64,000 bases of DNA from positions 1,240,001-1,304,000 of the forward strand of contig JAHBBC010000011.1 of assembly GCA_019915015.1 (NCBI GenBank), written 5' to 3'. This DNA comes from Auriscalpium vulgare. Lineage: Eukaryota > Basidiomycota > Agaricomycetes > Russulales > Auriscalpiaceae. Position 1 is the stretch's first letter. The number at the start of each line of letters is the position of its first letter. The notes under the pieces are model-generated. The model worked only from the letters and a program-made list of their open reading frames with translations. It ran no database searches and was not told where the DNA came from. Positions 11,365 to 23,433 of this stretch are shown here, in pieces. The position numbers and the translations under genes are program-made.

Positions 11365-13506
11365 ATGCACCTGCCCTTCGTTACAGAGAGCATCGTTGAC
11401 GATGTCTTGGGATTCTTCGCTGGCCTGACAGCCCCTTTGAACACCCTTCTTTCACCGATCCGCCTTCTCCACGTCTCTGCGCTTGTCAGCCTTGGATTCG
11501 TCCAGCCTCCATTCACTCCCAGTCTCGCCGTCCCAATCACACGCAATACCACCCAGCACAATGACCACCAGGTCCTCATTCTCGGAGGCGGAGTCGCCGG
11601 CGTCATGGCCGCGCAGACTCTGCACCGCCGCGGCATCACCAACTTCAAGATTGTCGAAGCTCGCGATGAGCTGGGAGGGCGGATGAAGAAGTTCAAGTTT
11701 GGCGCCCCTGGGCGAGAGTACGAGTTGGAACTGGGCGCGGACTGGATTCACGGGACGCAGACCGGCGACGGTCCTGCGAACCCTATCTACGACCTCGCCC
11801 GGAAACATGGACTCTCGACTCAGCCGAATAGTTACCGCGGCAGTATGAGTGAGCCTGTCGATCGTATCTTCGCTTTTGATCTGCCCTGATCGAGTCCGCT
11901 TAGCCACATATGACTTCACAGGTCAGGTCGACTACCTCGACGTGTTCTACAAAGCCGTCGATCATTTCGCCCAGCTGACTGTCGCCGGAGGTACGTTGTC
12001 GAGCGCTCCAATACATCGTCGATACGACTAATGTTTCGTGTACAGGCGACCGGGTTCCTCGTGGCCTCATCGACGGCACCTCGCGCAGCGGCTACTCTCT
12101 CATCGGCGCGAAGCCACGAACGCATCAAGAAGCGGCAGCCGAATACTATCAGTTCGATTGGGAATACGCGCAAGCTCCGGAGCAAAGTTCCTGGATTGCG
12201 TCGTCCTGGGTAAAGTTTCCATTTCACGAGCACGAGTGGCTTTTGTTGTTCCGAGGTTTGACGTTGCATCGTACTCGGAGACAAGTCTTCGTCGCCGCTA
12301 GCATCAATAATGCTTATTCTACTCGTCCTAGGCGAACAATTTCACCTTCAATGTTGACCAGGGCGGCTTCTCAGCTGAGAACCTGCTTTCGACTGATCAG
12401 CGCGGCTTCGCGAGCATTCTTCAGGCTGAAGCCTCTGAATTCCTGACCGAGGAGCAGGTCCTGCTCAACTCCTCCGTTAAGACCATTAAGTACTCTAGCG
12501 ATGGAGTCTCAGTGACCCTTACGGATGGATCGAGGTTGAGTGCGGACCATGCCTTGGTTACATTCAGTTTGGGCGTTCTCCAGAACGACGACGTACGTTT
12601 CGAGCCTACTCTCCCTGAATGGAAGGCAGAGGCGATACATGGGATGGCAATGGTACGTGGAAAATTGCTGTCCAATCGTACATCGCCTCACGAAACGCTC
12701 TCGCAGGGCATCTATACGAAGATTTACATACAGTTTCCGGAGAAGTTTTGGTTTGATACCGAGGTAACTTGAACGTTCTACATTCTCTTCTGCGCGATAT
12801 TTTACTGGACTGTGCACATCCTGTAGTTCGCTCTCTACGCAGATCGCGAACGGGGCTGGTATCCCGTGTGGCAGGGACTTGATATCGATGGCTTTTTCCC
12901 GGGGTCTGGAATACTTTTCGTCACTGTGACGGTGAGTCTTGAGCTCACCTCAGTCTACTTCAACTGGCTGATCCCTCACCCAGGGCGACTTCGCAAAGCG
13001 TGTTGAGTCCCTCAGTGACGAAGTAGTGAAGAGCGAGGTGCTCGCAGTCATGCGCTCCATGTACCCAAACACGACGATCCCCGAGCCCGACGCTTTCTAT
13101 TTTCCTCGATGGAACAGCGACCCGCTCTACCGCGGTAGCTACAGCAACTGGCCAGCGAGCCTGGTCAGGGAACACCACCTGAACCTGCGAGCGACAGTCG
13201 ACAAGCGGCTGTGGTTCGCCGGTGAGGCGACGAGTCTGAAGTACTACGGTGCGTGCGCACGCGGAACCTCGCGTTCCGCTTCAGCCTCTCACGCGTACAC
13301 GGACACTGATCGCGTCGTGCGTGCGGAACACACTGACCTTGATTGGCATGTTCTTGGCATATACAGGATACCTGCACGGCGCGTTTTTCGAGGGGCAGAG
13401 GGTCGCGGCAGACATCGCGCAGTGCATCCAGGACGACGAGTGCCCAGGCCTGCCGCACATTGCGGAAGTGCTGAGCACGTCGTCGTACCACCTGGAGTTC
13501 ATGTAA
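11365..13506 (+). CDS. FAD-dependent polyamine oxidase / flavin amine oxidase
   Basis: Flavin amine oxidases deaminate polyamines, producing aldehyde and hydrogen peroxide. The N-terminus has a hydrophobic stretch (LLHVSALVSLGFV), perhaps a secretory signal or anchor. It is followed by the dinucleotide-binding motif VLILGGGVAGVMAAQTLHRR, the GG motif ARDELGGRM and LELGADWIHGTQ. Exons then read YDFTGQVDYLDVFYKAVDHF, GLIDGTSRSGYSLIG, NNFTFNVDQGGFSAENLL, GVLQNDDVRFEPTLPEWK, IYTKIYIQFPEKFWF, and the C-terminal FAD motif RLWFAGEATSLKYYGYLHG with FFEGQRVAADI. Eight exons join with phase-compatible GT-AG introns, the first at 11849-11903, and no frameshift is needed. An upstream TTG-initiated extension is open but ATG 11365, just downstream of a TATA box, is preferred. 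Stop at 13504-13506. Substrate (spermine, spermidine or acetylated forms) cannot be told from this. Confidence 0.9.
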
Positions 13507-13992
13507 CTTCGCGACAAGGACGGGAGTCTCGTTTACATTGCTGTGTCTTCTCACATTACCTTGTTAACGAGACCCCATGTAGACTTCGCCTCTCGGTCTC
13601 GCACCACATATGCCTATGTTTGTTCATTCCACTGTGTAAAGTAGTACGTTCGTATAACCAATCGTGTTGACGTCTTACATGTATGAGACAGTACATGTCA
13701 TATGGGTGAACGAGACGCCGAGCGCTCGGCCCTATTCCGGCCCAGCGCGGAGATGATCATCAAGCAATTTGGAAGACGTGTCTGCATGTTGATGTCGAAC
13801 CAGAAGCTGGCTGGGGGGCGAAAGTAGAAAAGGCCGGTGGCCCCACTGGCGTTGTCGGCCGCAGAACCGTCGATGAGAATCCGAAGGCGCCAGTTTGCGA
13901 GCCTCAAGAGCCATCGATCTTCCTCCCAGTTCTCGCCGTCTTTCTCTCCCACCGACCTCCGTTTCTACGTTGCAGACCCCAACCGAACCAAA
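13507..13992. other. Intergenic spacer, nothing recognised
   Basis: Holds the 3' region of the oxidase and the short promoter of the next plus-strand gene. No repeat, RNA gene or TATA box stands out. Confidence 0.5.
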
Positions 13993-14950
13993 ATGGCTGA
14001 CCTGGCGACAGATTCCGTGCTGCAGCACCTCAAGTCGCTCTTTCCCTCTGCGCAGAAGACCGGGTCATCGGCCGACGGTGCGTCCTTGCTGATCTGATCG
14101 TAATCGGAGCCTCGTCGAGCTTCGTGGCGTTGGCAGTCTTGAAAAACCCTTGGTGGATCGTTGCAACCGTAGCATATTCCGGGGCGAATTGCCCCGAGGC
14201 AGTCCCGGTTGTGTTCAAGCATGTCCTGGCGGACTTGGAGCAGGTGCAGGCCGCGGCCAACGTCCCCAGCGAGAAAGCCCAGGAGGAGCGTCTGCTCCTC
14301 GCGAGGAGGTTCCGAGAGGCCCTCTTCAAGTCGGGCATGGTTTCCGGATACTCAAAGGTAAGGCGATCTTAATGCCTGACCCATATGTGCTCTCTAAGCT
14401 GTGTAGGCGATCAACGGCCTGGTGTCCTTGAGCGAGGCAACGCCTGAGGACCTCCGTGACACCAAGACCATGAGGTACGATGGAAATAGATAGTTGCAGT
14501 AGCACATTTTTCACTCTGGCACAGGAACACGAAACTTTCGCCGGATGAGCTCGAGAAGAAAGGCGAAGAGTTCTTCAAAGCCCTCTACGGGAATACCGCA
14601 GACAATGTCCAAGGGCTCCTCGACAAAATATACCCCGACATGGGTAACTCACGTCACCGACCTTCTGTACTTCGCGCTGAACGGTATGCACAGGGTGGTT
14701 CAGCAACACACTTGCGTACGGCGCGGTGTACGGACACCTCGACATCCTCGACCAGCTCGAGACCTCCTGGGTCTTGGTTGGCACTCTCATCGCCGGCGAC
14801 ACAGCGCGCCAGGTGGGTTGGCACCTGGCCAACGCGCGCCGGGGCGGCGCAACGTTCGAAGAAGCCAAAGGCGCGCGGCAGATTGCCATCGACGTTTCCG
14901 CGAGTGCGGGCGTAAAGTGGCGAGATGGCGTTCCCGACATTACGGAGTAG
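13993..14950 (+). CDS. AhpD-like / carboxymuconolactone decarboxylase-like protein
   Basis: Five exons join in frame with introns near 14077, 14358, 14475 and 14643. The protein starts MADLATDSVLQHLKSLFPSA and contains NPWWIVATVAYSGANCPEAV, RRFREALFKSGMVSGYSKAI, a middle helix-rich part (LSPDELEKKGEEFFKALYG) and a C-terminal all-helical segment (YGHLDILDQLETSWVLVGTL, then GWHLANARRGGATFEEAK), ending at TAG 14950. Overall shape and these words match the fungal AhpD-like family, small helical proteins related to alkylhydroperoxidase D. I do not see the CxxC redox pair of bacterial AhpD, so peroxidase activity is doubtful. Its neighbours are a polyamine oxidase that releases peroxide and a WD40 gene; a functional link to the oxidase is only a guess. 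Confidence 0.75.
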
Positions 14951-15559
14951 ATGGTGGTGCCTGTGGTGAGGGTGAGAGTGTACGAAGATAGGAGATGGCT
15001 TGTATGCGACGACGCTTTTGTGCCACTAAGGGAAGAAGGGAGAAGGGCGCTCTGTGACGTGAGCAGTATGCCGGCCAAGGCTTCAAGAGCAGGGGAAGAG
15101 AAAGGAGTATCACGGCACGCCGCGAACGGAAAGCAACAAAATCAGATATGACCGCACCACGAATCCCGTCTCTTGCGTGCATCTCCGACATCCTTCGCAT
15201 ACTTGAGGGCCATGATCATCGTGAGTTGCAAGGAAATGGGCATCTGCAAAAAGGTGTTCACTGTGAGCTGGGTACCAGAGCAAGACTTAACAAAGCTTGT
15301 AAGAGAGACTGCCTGGGGGAATACTGGGACCATTTGCAGCGTTGGCAACGCACGGTGGTCGTCGAGGCGAAGAGGAAAATGAAGGCTGGCGAGCGCCCGG
15401 CCACACAGTCAAGGGGGCGCCGGAGCCGGAGCGACCGGCCGGCGCATGGCCGAAGTGCTTGTCGCGCGTGAACGCTTTTTCGTCTCCCTGCTCTTGTCCG
15501 CAACATATCCGCCCGTACTCCACGTTGGAGGTAAGCACAAGGCTCGCGGAAGCTACAAA
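14951..15559. other. Intergenic spacer, nothing recognised
   Basis: About 0.6 kb between the AhpD-like stop and the ATG of the WD40 gene. Open frames running into the WD40 gene from 15446 lack a better start than 15560. No repeats noted. Confidence 0.45.
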
Positions 15560-18500
15560 ATGGACGACTCTACCAGCACCGACCCGGACGGCACCGCCCC
15601 CGCGCCCACAGCGGCCTCAGTCCTCGGCATTAAAGGCCACCTGCGCTTCCGCCCACATGGGTCCAGCCAGAAGGCCCACGTTGTGCTCCGTCGTGTCGAG
15701 CTCAACGACGACTCGGACGATGAAGAGGCCCAACACCCTATCGTATATTTTAGCCTCTTTGCACGGAAAAGAATCGAGGTCAAGCCCGGGAAAGAGATCC
15801 TGCTCACACTTGAGGATGGCCCCTTCAAGGATCGCGCGATTGTGTTCGAGGCAGACGTGCCAGATCCTCAGGCAACCTCTGACGAGGAGGACAATACCCA
15901 GGTGGCTGAGGAGGAGGAGGATATCATGCCTGCAGAGCAGGCTATACCTCCCAAGATGCGGAAGCCTTGGGTGATGCGATTTGAGGAGCCTCGTGCGTGT
16001 TGATGCGTTTTCAGGCTCTCTCAAGCTACTGACGCCTTCTATAAAGAGCCTATACAACCACCACGACCATCCTACGCCTCTATGGGAACTCAAACCGACC
16101 TCATAGTTGACCCCTTGCCCTCACGAACCGCCACGCCCCCCGTTCAACATGTACCAACGAAGCACACGTCTGTCGTCGTTCCACCATCAGCCTCCACTTC
16201 AACTCGGATAGCTTCGTCAGTCGGCGGGTCCATTACATTGTCCAAGTCTTCTGAAGCTATCGGACTTGACGCAAGACCGCCACCACCGACGGCCACCCAG
16301 GTACGTGATCTGCTCTATGATGTCCAGTCAATTGAACAGCATGCATGCTGCTCCGCAGCCACAGAATCGAGACCGTAGTCTCTCACCCATGGAGCTCGAC
16401 TCTCTTCCCAGCAGTCCCCTTCATACTGCCTCACGGGCCACCGTCGACCCCACGCCAAGCTCTGTACAGCAAAAGCCCGTCCCAAGTCCAGCACCTGTAT
16501 CAGCTCCTCCTTCAGTTCCGTCACCTCACCTTGCTCCCCCCTCTATTCCGTCATTATCATTAGCGATATCACCAGCACCAGTGGCTCCGCCACCAGCACC
16601 TCTGGCTTTGCCTCCTTTCGTGCGTGTTCCACTCTGTGCTGTGATGCGTATCCTCTCGTTGACATATCGTTAGCCACTCGGGATGCTCACCAAGAAGCTT
16701 GAGCTACCTAGCCCTTTGAACGCGTCACTCCCTCCGCTATCAGCCCACTTATCTAGTTGGCGAGAGCCAACGAGGATGGGCGGCATTCCGACGGCTCCAA
16801 AGGCCCTCCTGCCTGCTGAGGCTCAGTCTCATCCGCCGCCGCCTATCATGGCTCATCTTCCTCCGCCGCCGCCTATCATGGCTCATCTTCCTCCGCCGCC
16901 GCCTGTCGTGGCTCAGCTTCCCCCTCCACCGCCTGCCGCGATTCAACCACCCCCTCCTCCGCCTGTTTCGACGCAGCCTCCTCCTCCTCCTCCGACAGAA
17001 ACACCGCCGCCGCGTCCTCCTCCTGTCATCATAGCTCTAAAGAAGGAGGTGGTCAGGAAGAAGGTTAACAATCCCTTCGTCTCTGGGGGCTTTATGACGG
17101 ACTTCGTGTCACTGCCGTCCACGCCTCCGCCTACCCACTCTGATTGGAACAAGGTGTGTCGCACCCAGTACATGATCAGACATCTACTAGGACGGAGGGC
17201 TGATTCCATATCGTCGTAGCCAACGGCCGTCATGAACGAGTCTCAAACACCGGCTCCTTCAACATCGTCTCAGCCAATGACAACTGTAAAGTCAATATCG
17301 ACAGCCAACATGCCACCCAGGCTCGCGCGACCAGAGTTTCCGTCCGGTGTCAAGCAGGAGGACATGTCCGCCACGGTCCCATCGACGCCCACGAGCACGA
17401 ATGGCCTGTCGATTGGCCGCATACAACACTCAGCGAGCTCGCAACGTTCCACCTCTTCACCTGCCGTGAACGGCTCATCACTGGTCACGGAGGCCTCACC
17501 AGAGCCATTTAAGACGCCCCGAGCCCCGCAAGATTGGACAAGCACAGTCGACATGGACGAAGACCCGCCCTTCCGTGCAGACCCGTTCCCGCCTTCGACG
17601 CCCCTCCCACCTCATCCACCACCCATCGGTTTCACTCCCGGCACCACTCCCACCCCGAACGCCAGCACGCCCACGCCCACCGCACTCTCGGCGAATGCAG
17701 CGTTCCCGTCGCCGCTCTGGGAGCCCTCATTCGTGCCCCCGATGAGCCAGTCCGCTGTGCATTTGCCTGTGGCGGCGTCCGCGTCGCAGAAGAGCGTGGG
17801 TTACGGCAGTCCCTCTGCCCCGCCGACGCCAACGTCGTCCTCGAACGCGCACCCGCTGCCGCCGAAGCCACTGGTCGTGGCAAACAAGATCCGTGAGTTT
17901 CTTCACCCCCGTTCATGTGTTGAAAGGACGATATTGACTTCTGACATGTGTTTTCAGCTCGACACATGTCTCCAGTGTCCGCACGCGTCACTGAGATGCG
18001 CCGCACGTCGCAGCCCACGGTGCCGCTTCCCGGAGGCGTGAAACGCAAAGTTTCATCGCCGATGCCCGAGTCGCCCGTCGACGCCGCGCCGCCCCAGCAG
18101 CTACCGCTGAAGCGCGCGCAGCCGTCGTCCTGGCCGACTGTGTCCCCGATCCGCACTGCTCAGGTGACAGGCGACAACACAAGCGTGCGCGGAATTGTGT
18201 TCAATGGCGCGGGGACGTTCTTCGCCGTGAATTGTACGTCTTTCGCCTTGGTCGTAGGGATGTGTGCTAAGTGTTAGTATGAACTTTGAAGGCGCTGATA
18301 ACACGATTCGCGTGTGGGAGAACACGACTTACACAGAAGTCGCGCGGCTGCCGCACGCATCGCCTGTTGTTACAGCGGTATGGATGGCTGAGGATGTCGG
18401 CATCCTCGCGTTATGCGAGAATGCCTCCATCATTAAGTGGACACGACCGGTGCGCTTCAACATCACACTTGCTTCTCTGTGTGGCGATTCTGAATCACAC

Positions 18501-19597
18501 CGTGTGCAGCCGGCGAATGATTCGTGGCATTGGGGCAAGATAGCCGAGCCGAATCCGAGCGATCGTAAGGTGGACGACGTGCCGACGGCAATGGCGTACT
18601 TTAAAGATAAGATCGCGGTCGCGTTCCCTCGGCAAGGTGTAAAGGTCTGGATGCTCAATAAGGGTGCGTGTGAAGTTTTTCACAGCGATGTGCTGGAAGT
18701 GTTGAGGTGAGGACGTGGTGTAGGTACATGGCAGGCGCAGAGGTCAATACTCCGGCAGAACGTCACGGCGATCAAGTTCGTGGAAGACGGCGATGCGCTG
18801 CTAGGTGGTACGAAAGACGGAGTGTTGTACGTGTCTGACGGAGCTCTACTCTGATTGCAACTACTAATTTTCCTGAAGATGGTACTGCATGGTACCGAAC
18901 GGCACACTCCGCGCATACACTTTCTTCCGGGACAAAGTGTAAGTGTCAGTCGCCCTGCCACTCCCGTCGCGCGGCTGAAGCCTGCGGCAGTTCGCACATC
19001 GACGTTAACAGCACGGAGTCACACGTTGTTGTGTCGCAGCTCGGCGGGCGCGCGCACCTCGTGTCGATTTTCCAAGACGCGAACCGCGGCAAGATCGAGC
19101 AGGTGTATGCACTCAAGGAAGGCTCGCTGCGCCAGGGCAACTACGATGCGGGCGCGCTCTTTGCGGCGCGGGACGCACTGGTAGTGTTCGGTTCCGTAGA
19201 CGGGTATGTGATCGTGTGGGACAAGAACAACTCAGAGGTGGTGTATGGGTTGGACCATGGGGAAGGTGCGTAGCGCGACCGGATTGGCTTGTTGATCGCT
19301 GAATCCTTTTTCCACCTTTCTCCACGTGTCCAGGCATCGTTGCGTCCGCGCTCGGCGTAAGTGGCTACACTCCTATTGGTGAAAATTGCGCTGACCGATC
19401 GGTTTCGTCCAGTCTCGGCGCGCCGGCGGGGATGGTGCGCTCATCACGGGCAGTGTCGACGGGAAGTTGGCGTGGTGGTCCGACCCGGGTTGTGAGTAGC
19501 AACGATTGCTGTGGAAGCGCTCGACACTAACATATTGATCGCAGCTATTGTCGAAGACTCAGCACCAGCGCCTGCCAAACGGGCGAAAACAAGTTGA
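15560..19597 (+). CDS. Large proline-rich protein with C-terminal WD40-like repeats
   Basis: ATG 15560 opens MDDSTSTDPDGTAPAPTAAS. The N-terminal part has an acidic segment (residues about 130-150), then long Pro/Ser/Thr-rich low complexity. This includes tandem units of the type LPPPPPIMAH and LPPPPPVVAQ at 16840-17030, reminiscent of profilin- or SH3-binding polyproline. From about 18140 the text becomes blade-like: SVRGIVFNGAGTFFAVNC, DNTIRVWENTTYTEVARLPH, ASPVVTAVWMAEDVGILALC, GVKVWMLNK, LLGGTKDGVL, VFGSVDGYVIVWDKNNSEVV and ALITGSVDGKLAWWSD. It ends with a basic tail PAPAKRAKTS at TGA 19595-19597. At least ten short introns are needed and their borders are plausible; some exon joins in the proline-rich part are uncertain. 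It is probably a scaffold protein. I cannot name an orthologue. Confidence 0.72.
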
Positions 19598-20319
19598 TTT
19601 CATGTTTCACTGTACTCTCTCGTGCGCTCTCCGCTCTGTGTTGACCATAAACTTTATAGTCTCTACTCGTCGTGTTTTAATTGTCGCGTGTGTATAATCG
19701 TTGTCGCTAGCCGTAGTTTTTGCATCCATATAATCACTGGGTCTTGGTTGAAAAAACTGAGTTTGCGTTTGTTGTGTCCGGCCGAAACGGGGGAGCGAGG
19801 CCCGGCCGGCCGAGGTCATGCCGTCAGGGCCGTGTGTCAGACAGTTGGTCGTCGTCGTTACCTTCCTCGAGGCAAGTCGACCCCAACGCCGTCCTCGTCC
19901 TGCGCACCGTCCCCGTCCTGCGCACCGTCCCCAGCCCCGCTCTCGTCCTTCGTCTCGACCGCTAGCCCCCGTGAGTGCCCACCGCAGCACGCGTGGCGCT
20001 CGTCTCCATCATCACGTCAAATAACCTGTGCCGTTTCAGGTTGATACTCGAGAGGTGATACGCCTGCGTGCCATACATCGTCCACTCGCGCACCCGCCCG
20101 CTCGCTGTTCGCTGTCACCAGATATCAGAAGTGTGAGTTCCCCCATCACAGTGCGTTGTGCGCCGCTGCTTGCTTGCTCGCATGCCTGTTGCATGCGTGC
20201 GTGACGTCGCGCTGGCGGAGCTCCTGTGACGGGCTGCATGCCCCCCTCGTGCCAGCTGCTGATTTACGCCCCTCGTCCACCGCAGACTCCGCGCATTCAC
20301 ATAGACCCGTTGCTCAATC
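19598..20319. other. Long leader/promoter region upstream of CDC42
   Basis: Contains a GC-rich duplicated 18-base unit (cgtcctgcgcaccgtccc, twice near 19893-19930). A possible 5'-UTR intron has GTGAGT near 19971 and TTTCAG near 20040. No protein gene is supported. Confidence 0.45.
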
Positions 20320-21154
<835 letters not shown>

Positions 21155-22207
21155 TACACTACGCCCAGCCATGAATACGATCCTTCCCTCATCTATTGTG
21201 TTTTTTCATGAACATCCACGATTTTCCTCTATATCCCTCCTTCCGCGTTTCCCCCTCCTACTTACTCTTCCGCTCTGCCATTTCTCTGTGCTTTGGCTGA
21301 CGCTCCTCCCACCCGCATCTTCCCACCTCATACACCCCGCTTCTTTTCCGCTTCTTCGCGAGGGCCGCATTCTCCTGTCAACTCCGGGCGCGTGACCGTG
21401 TTGTGCTGACCCCGTTCAGTCGCTTTCATGCAGCCGCCCGTGGCCCTGCCGTCTTGGCTTTTGTTGTCTGACAGTCTTGTAGTTAATATATCTCCGGGGG
21501 ACTTGGTACATGGGGGAAAATCTATAATACCCGTCAATAAGCGTTGTAGGCCAGCGCTGACGTTGGGCGAAGTTACCGGCTGCGCAATGCTGTGGACTGC
21601 GCTTGTTTCAAGTGATTATCACCGATTTCGCTGATGACGGTGACAGAATCCGTCGCTTTGTGTAACTTGCTGTCATGATGATCTCACACAAATAACAAAC
21701 TAGAATTGCGAGCAGCAACGCAGAGTCACCCGAAGGACGACAGGCAACATTCGGGGACCCATAAACATAAATAAGAAATATGCAGCGGAGAAGCTGGTAT
21801 CCCTAGTGAGCGTTAGGAAAGAAGGCGGCGTTCGTGCTCGTACTAAGGCGTAAAGGGCCATGTGTCCATGTAAGTCTTGTAAGGGTCTAAAAGAGTCTAG
21901 GGAAAAGTCTATGGGGTAACGTCTAAGCAAAAGTGTCCGCTAGGCAAAGCAGATGCCTAGGGCAGCCGGGTCTAGTGGCGGGTGGGTCGGTAAGCGGCGG
22001 CGGCGGCGGCGGCGGCAACGGTGGACACGTACAATATGTGCCGTCGGAGCCTGGCCAGGTTGCGGCGGTATCTTGCGTGCAAATGAAGGTATTCTGCGGG
22101 CGGGCGCAGTGTCAGTCGCCGCCGACGGCCACACGACGTGGGCGGACACTGACTATATGCCACTGGGGACAGGAGCACGGCGGAAGGCGCTGTTCACGAG
22201 AGGTCGG
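21155..22207. other. Intergenic; CDC42 3' region and GC-rich triplet run
   Basis: Pyrimidine-rich CDC42 3'-UTR (also copied at 34712-34842), then sequence without recognisable genes. A long open frame on plus (21953-22648) overlaps the small secreted-protein gene and is attributed to GC-rich composition. Confidence 0.45.
21994..22016 (+). repeat. (CGG)n microsatellite
   Basis: About seven to eight uninterrupted GGC/CGG units, flanked by ggtgggtcggtaag and aacggtgg. Confidence 0.85.
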
Positions 22208-22393
22208 TCAGCGGAGAGTGCAGCAGGGGGACATGATATCGCACCTGGGTGCCGGAGCGCGCTTCGCGCTCGACTTTGTAGCGTCGCCGCGCTTCATCTG
22301 ATACTGCTTCAGCGCGGGGTTGGGTGCGGCGACGGCGGACAGCGCCAGCACGCAGACGAGGAGGAACAGGAGGGAGAACTTGTGCGAGAGCAT
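22208..22393 (-). CDS. Small secreted protein with dibasic sites (61 aa)
   Basis: From ATG 22393 on minus: a typical signal peptide, MLSHKFSLLFLLVCVLALSA with cleavage likely after VAA, then a short mature part containing QMKRGDATKSSAKRAPAPRC and ending CDIMSPCCTLR at the stop near 22208. Two KR dipeptides are candidate Kex2 sites, and three cysteines lie in the last ten residues. A TATA box lies 115 bases upstream, which supports a real promoter. A donor-like GGTGCG occurs within the last exon, so a spliced version with a different C-terminus is possible. There is no CaaX box, so it is not a standard basidiomycete pheromone. Function unknown; it could be a secreted peptide or effector-like protein. 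Confidence 0.55.
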   Translation of the reverse strand: MLSHKFSLLFLLVCVLALSAVAAPNPALKQYQMKRGDATKSSAKRAPAPRCDIMSPCCTLR

Positions 22394-23186
22394 CGTGGCC
22401 GGCGGGGGACAGGGCGCGGCGGGGTGTTCAGGTACAGTTCGAGGGGACGGAGGAGGACGGTCGAGGGGGAGACGCGACACGAACAAACCTCGGGGTTTCG
22501 CCAGGGCTTTTATACGCGCCTGAGGCACACGCGATTGGGCGAGAACAACAGCCTCAGGCGAGGAAAGAAAACAATGCGGCTAGAGCGCCCTGCACCCGAA
22601 CTCGCGGCGCCGGCAGATCTGTTCGCAATCAACGGCATAAGCCCGTAGAAGGCAGGCAGGCAAGATTGCTCGATCATTGCGCCGGTGTCGGCGCGATAAG
22701 GTAGTCCCGATGGACGAGAGGGTCTGCCTCCGTGTGCGCCTGAGGAGGCCTGAGGACGACGTCGGTGGCGGGTCCGCCACAGCTTGTGTCGCAGCACGCG
22801 ATGTCGGCATTGTATATGAAACTGTGGACGACGGTCAAGGTTTCGGATTGTACAGACGCTTACTACTTACACACGTCGGGCTTATCGAGCCGTTCTCAAG
22901 TAGCGCTTGTCAGAGCCACAGGGCCCATCGACAGCGGACCTGGCCGGGACCGGCGAAGCAGAAAACTGCGGGAACCACTCGTGAAAGGACCGGTCGTGCG
23001 AAGTATTGGTGCCTTGAACTCAGAGCAGCTGTAAGATCCAGTAGAGTCTATGTAGTAGAATATCTTGCCACGAAAGTGATCAACTGGAAGCGACGGCAGT
23101 AGGCCCAGCCGTAAGAAAGATCGATCGCCGCGTCCGAGGTCCGGGCCTGCAGCCTCCTCGCAATATATTGATATTCTGAGAATGAG
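22394..23186. other. Intergenic between secreted-protein gene and transposon
   Basis: Promoter of the small secreted-protein gene at the left; no gene recognised in the remainder. It ends at the 8-bp target-site duplication. Confidence 0.45.
22508..22514 (-). promoter_or_regulatory. TATA box of small secreted-protein gene
   Basis: TATAAAA on the minus strand, 115 bases upstream of ATG 22393. Confidence 0.5.
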
Positions 23187-23194
23187 CGTCTGTT
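23187..23194 (+). repeat. Target-site duplication, left copy
   Basis: CGTCTGTT, identical to 30056-30063 and directly abutting the inverted repeat. Confidence 0.9.
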
Positions 23195-23226
23195 AGGACC
23201 CCCGTAACTCATGCCAGGGGTATGAT
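23195..23226 (+). repeat. Left terminal inverted repeat of 6.86-kb transposon
   Basis: 32 bases from AGGACCCCCG to GGGGTATGAT; matches the reverse complement of 30024-30055 except at base 18 (T versus C). Confidence 0.92.
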
Positions 23227-23241
23227 CCGCCAAACGGGGTC

Positions 23242-23338
23242 AACTACCATTTTTTTTTGCGGCTCGCGACCCCTTCCAGCTACCATTCGCCCCTCAGACC
23301 TCCGTTTGGGGTCCGTAGCTACCACGGATAGGATCATA
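23242..23338 (+). repeat. Left subterminal direct repeats
   Basis: Three (A/G)(A/G)CTACC heptamers (near 23242, 23278 and 23317), plus CCCCTCAGA and GGATCATA words that recur in the same orientation in 29880-30015. Candidate transposase binding sites. Confidence 0.6.
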
Positions 23339-23433
23339 GCTTCAAAAAAATCGTAGTTTATTGTAAAAAGCTCCGCTTTGCGTGCAGGCAGGAGGGGATG
23401 TACTACGGATGCGCAGAGGCCTGTCAAACTGAC

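Noticed and set aside
21953..22648. 231-codon open frame on plus
   Set aside because: Runs through a CGG triplet repeat and antisense to the signal-peptide gene; composition artefact.
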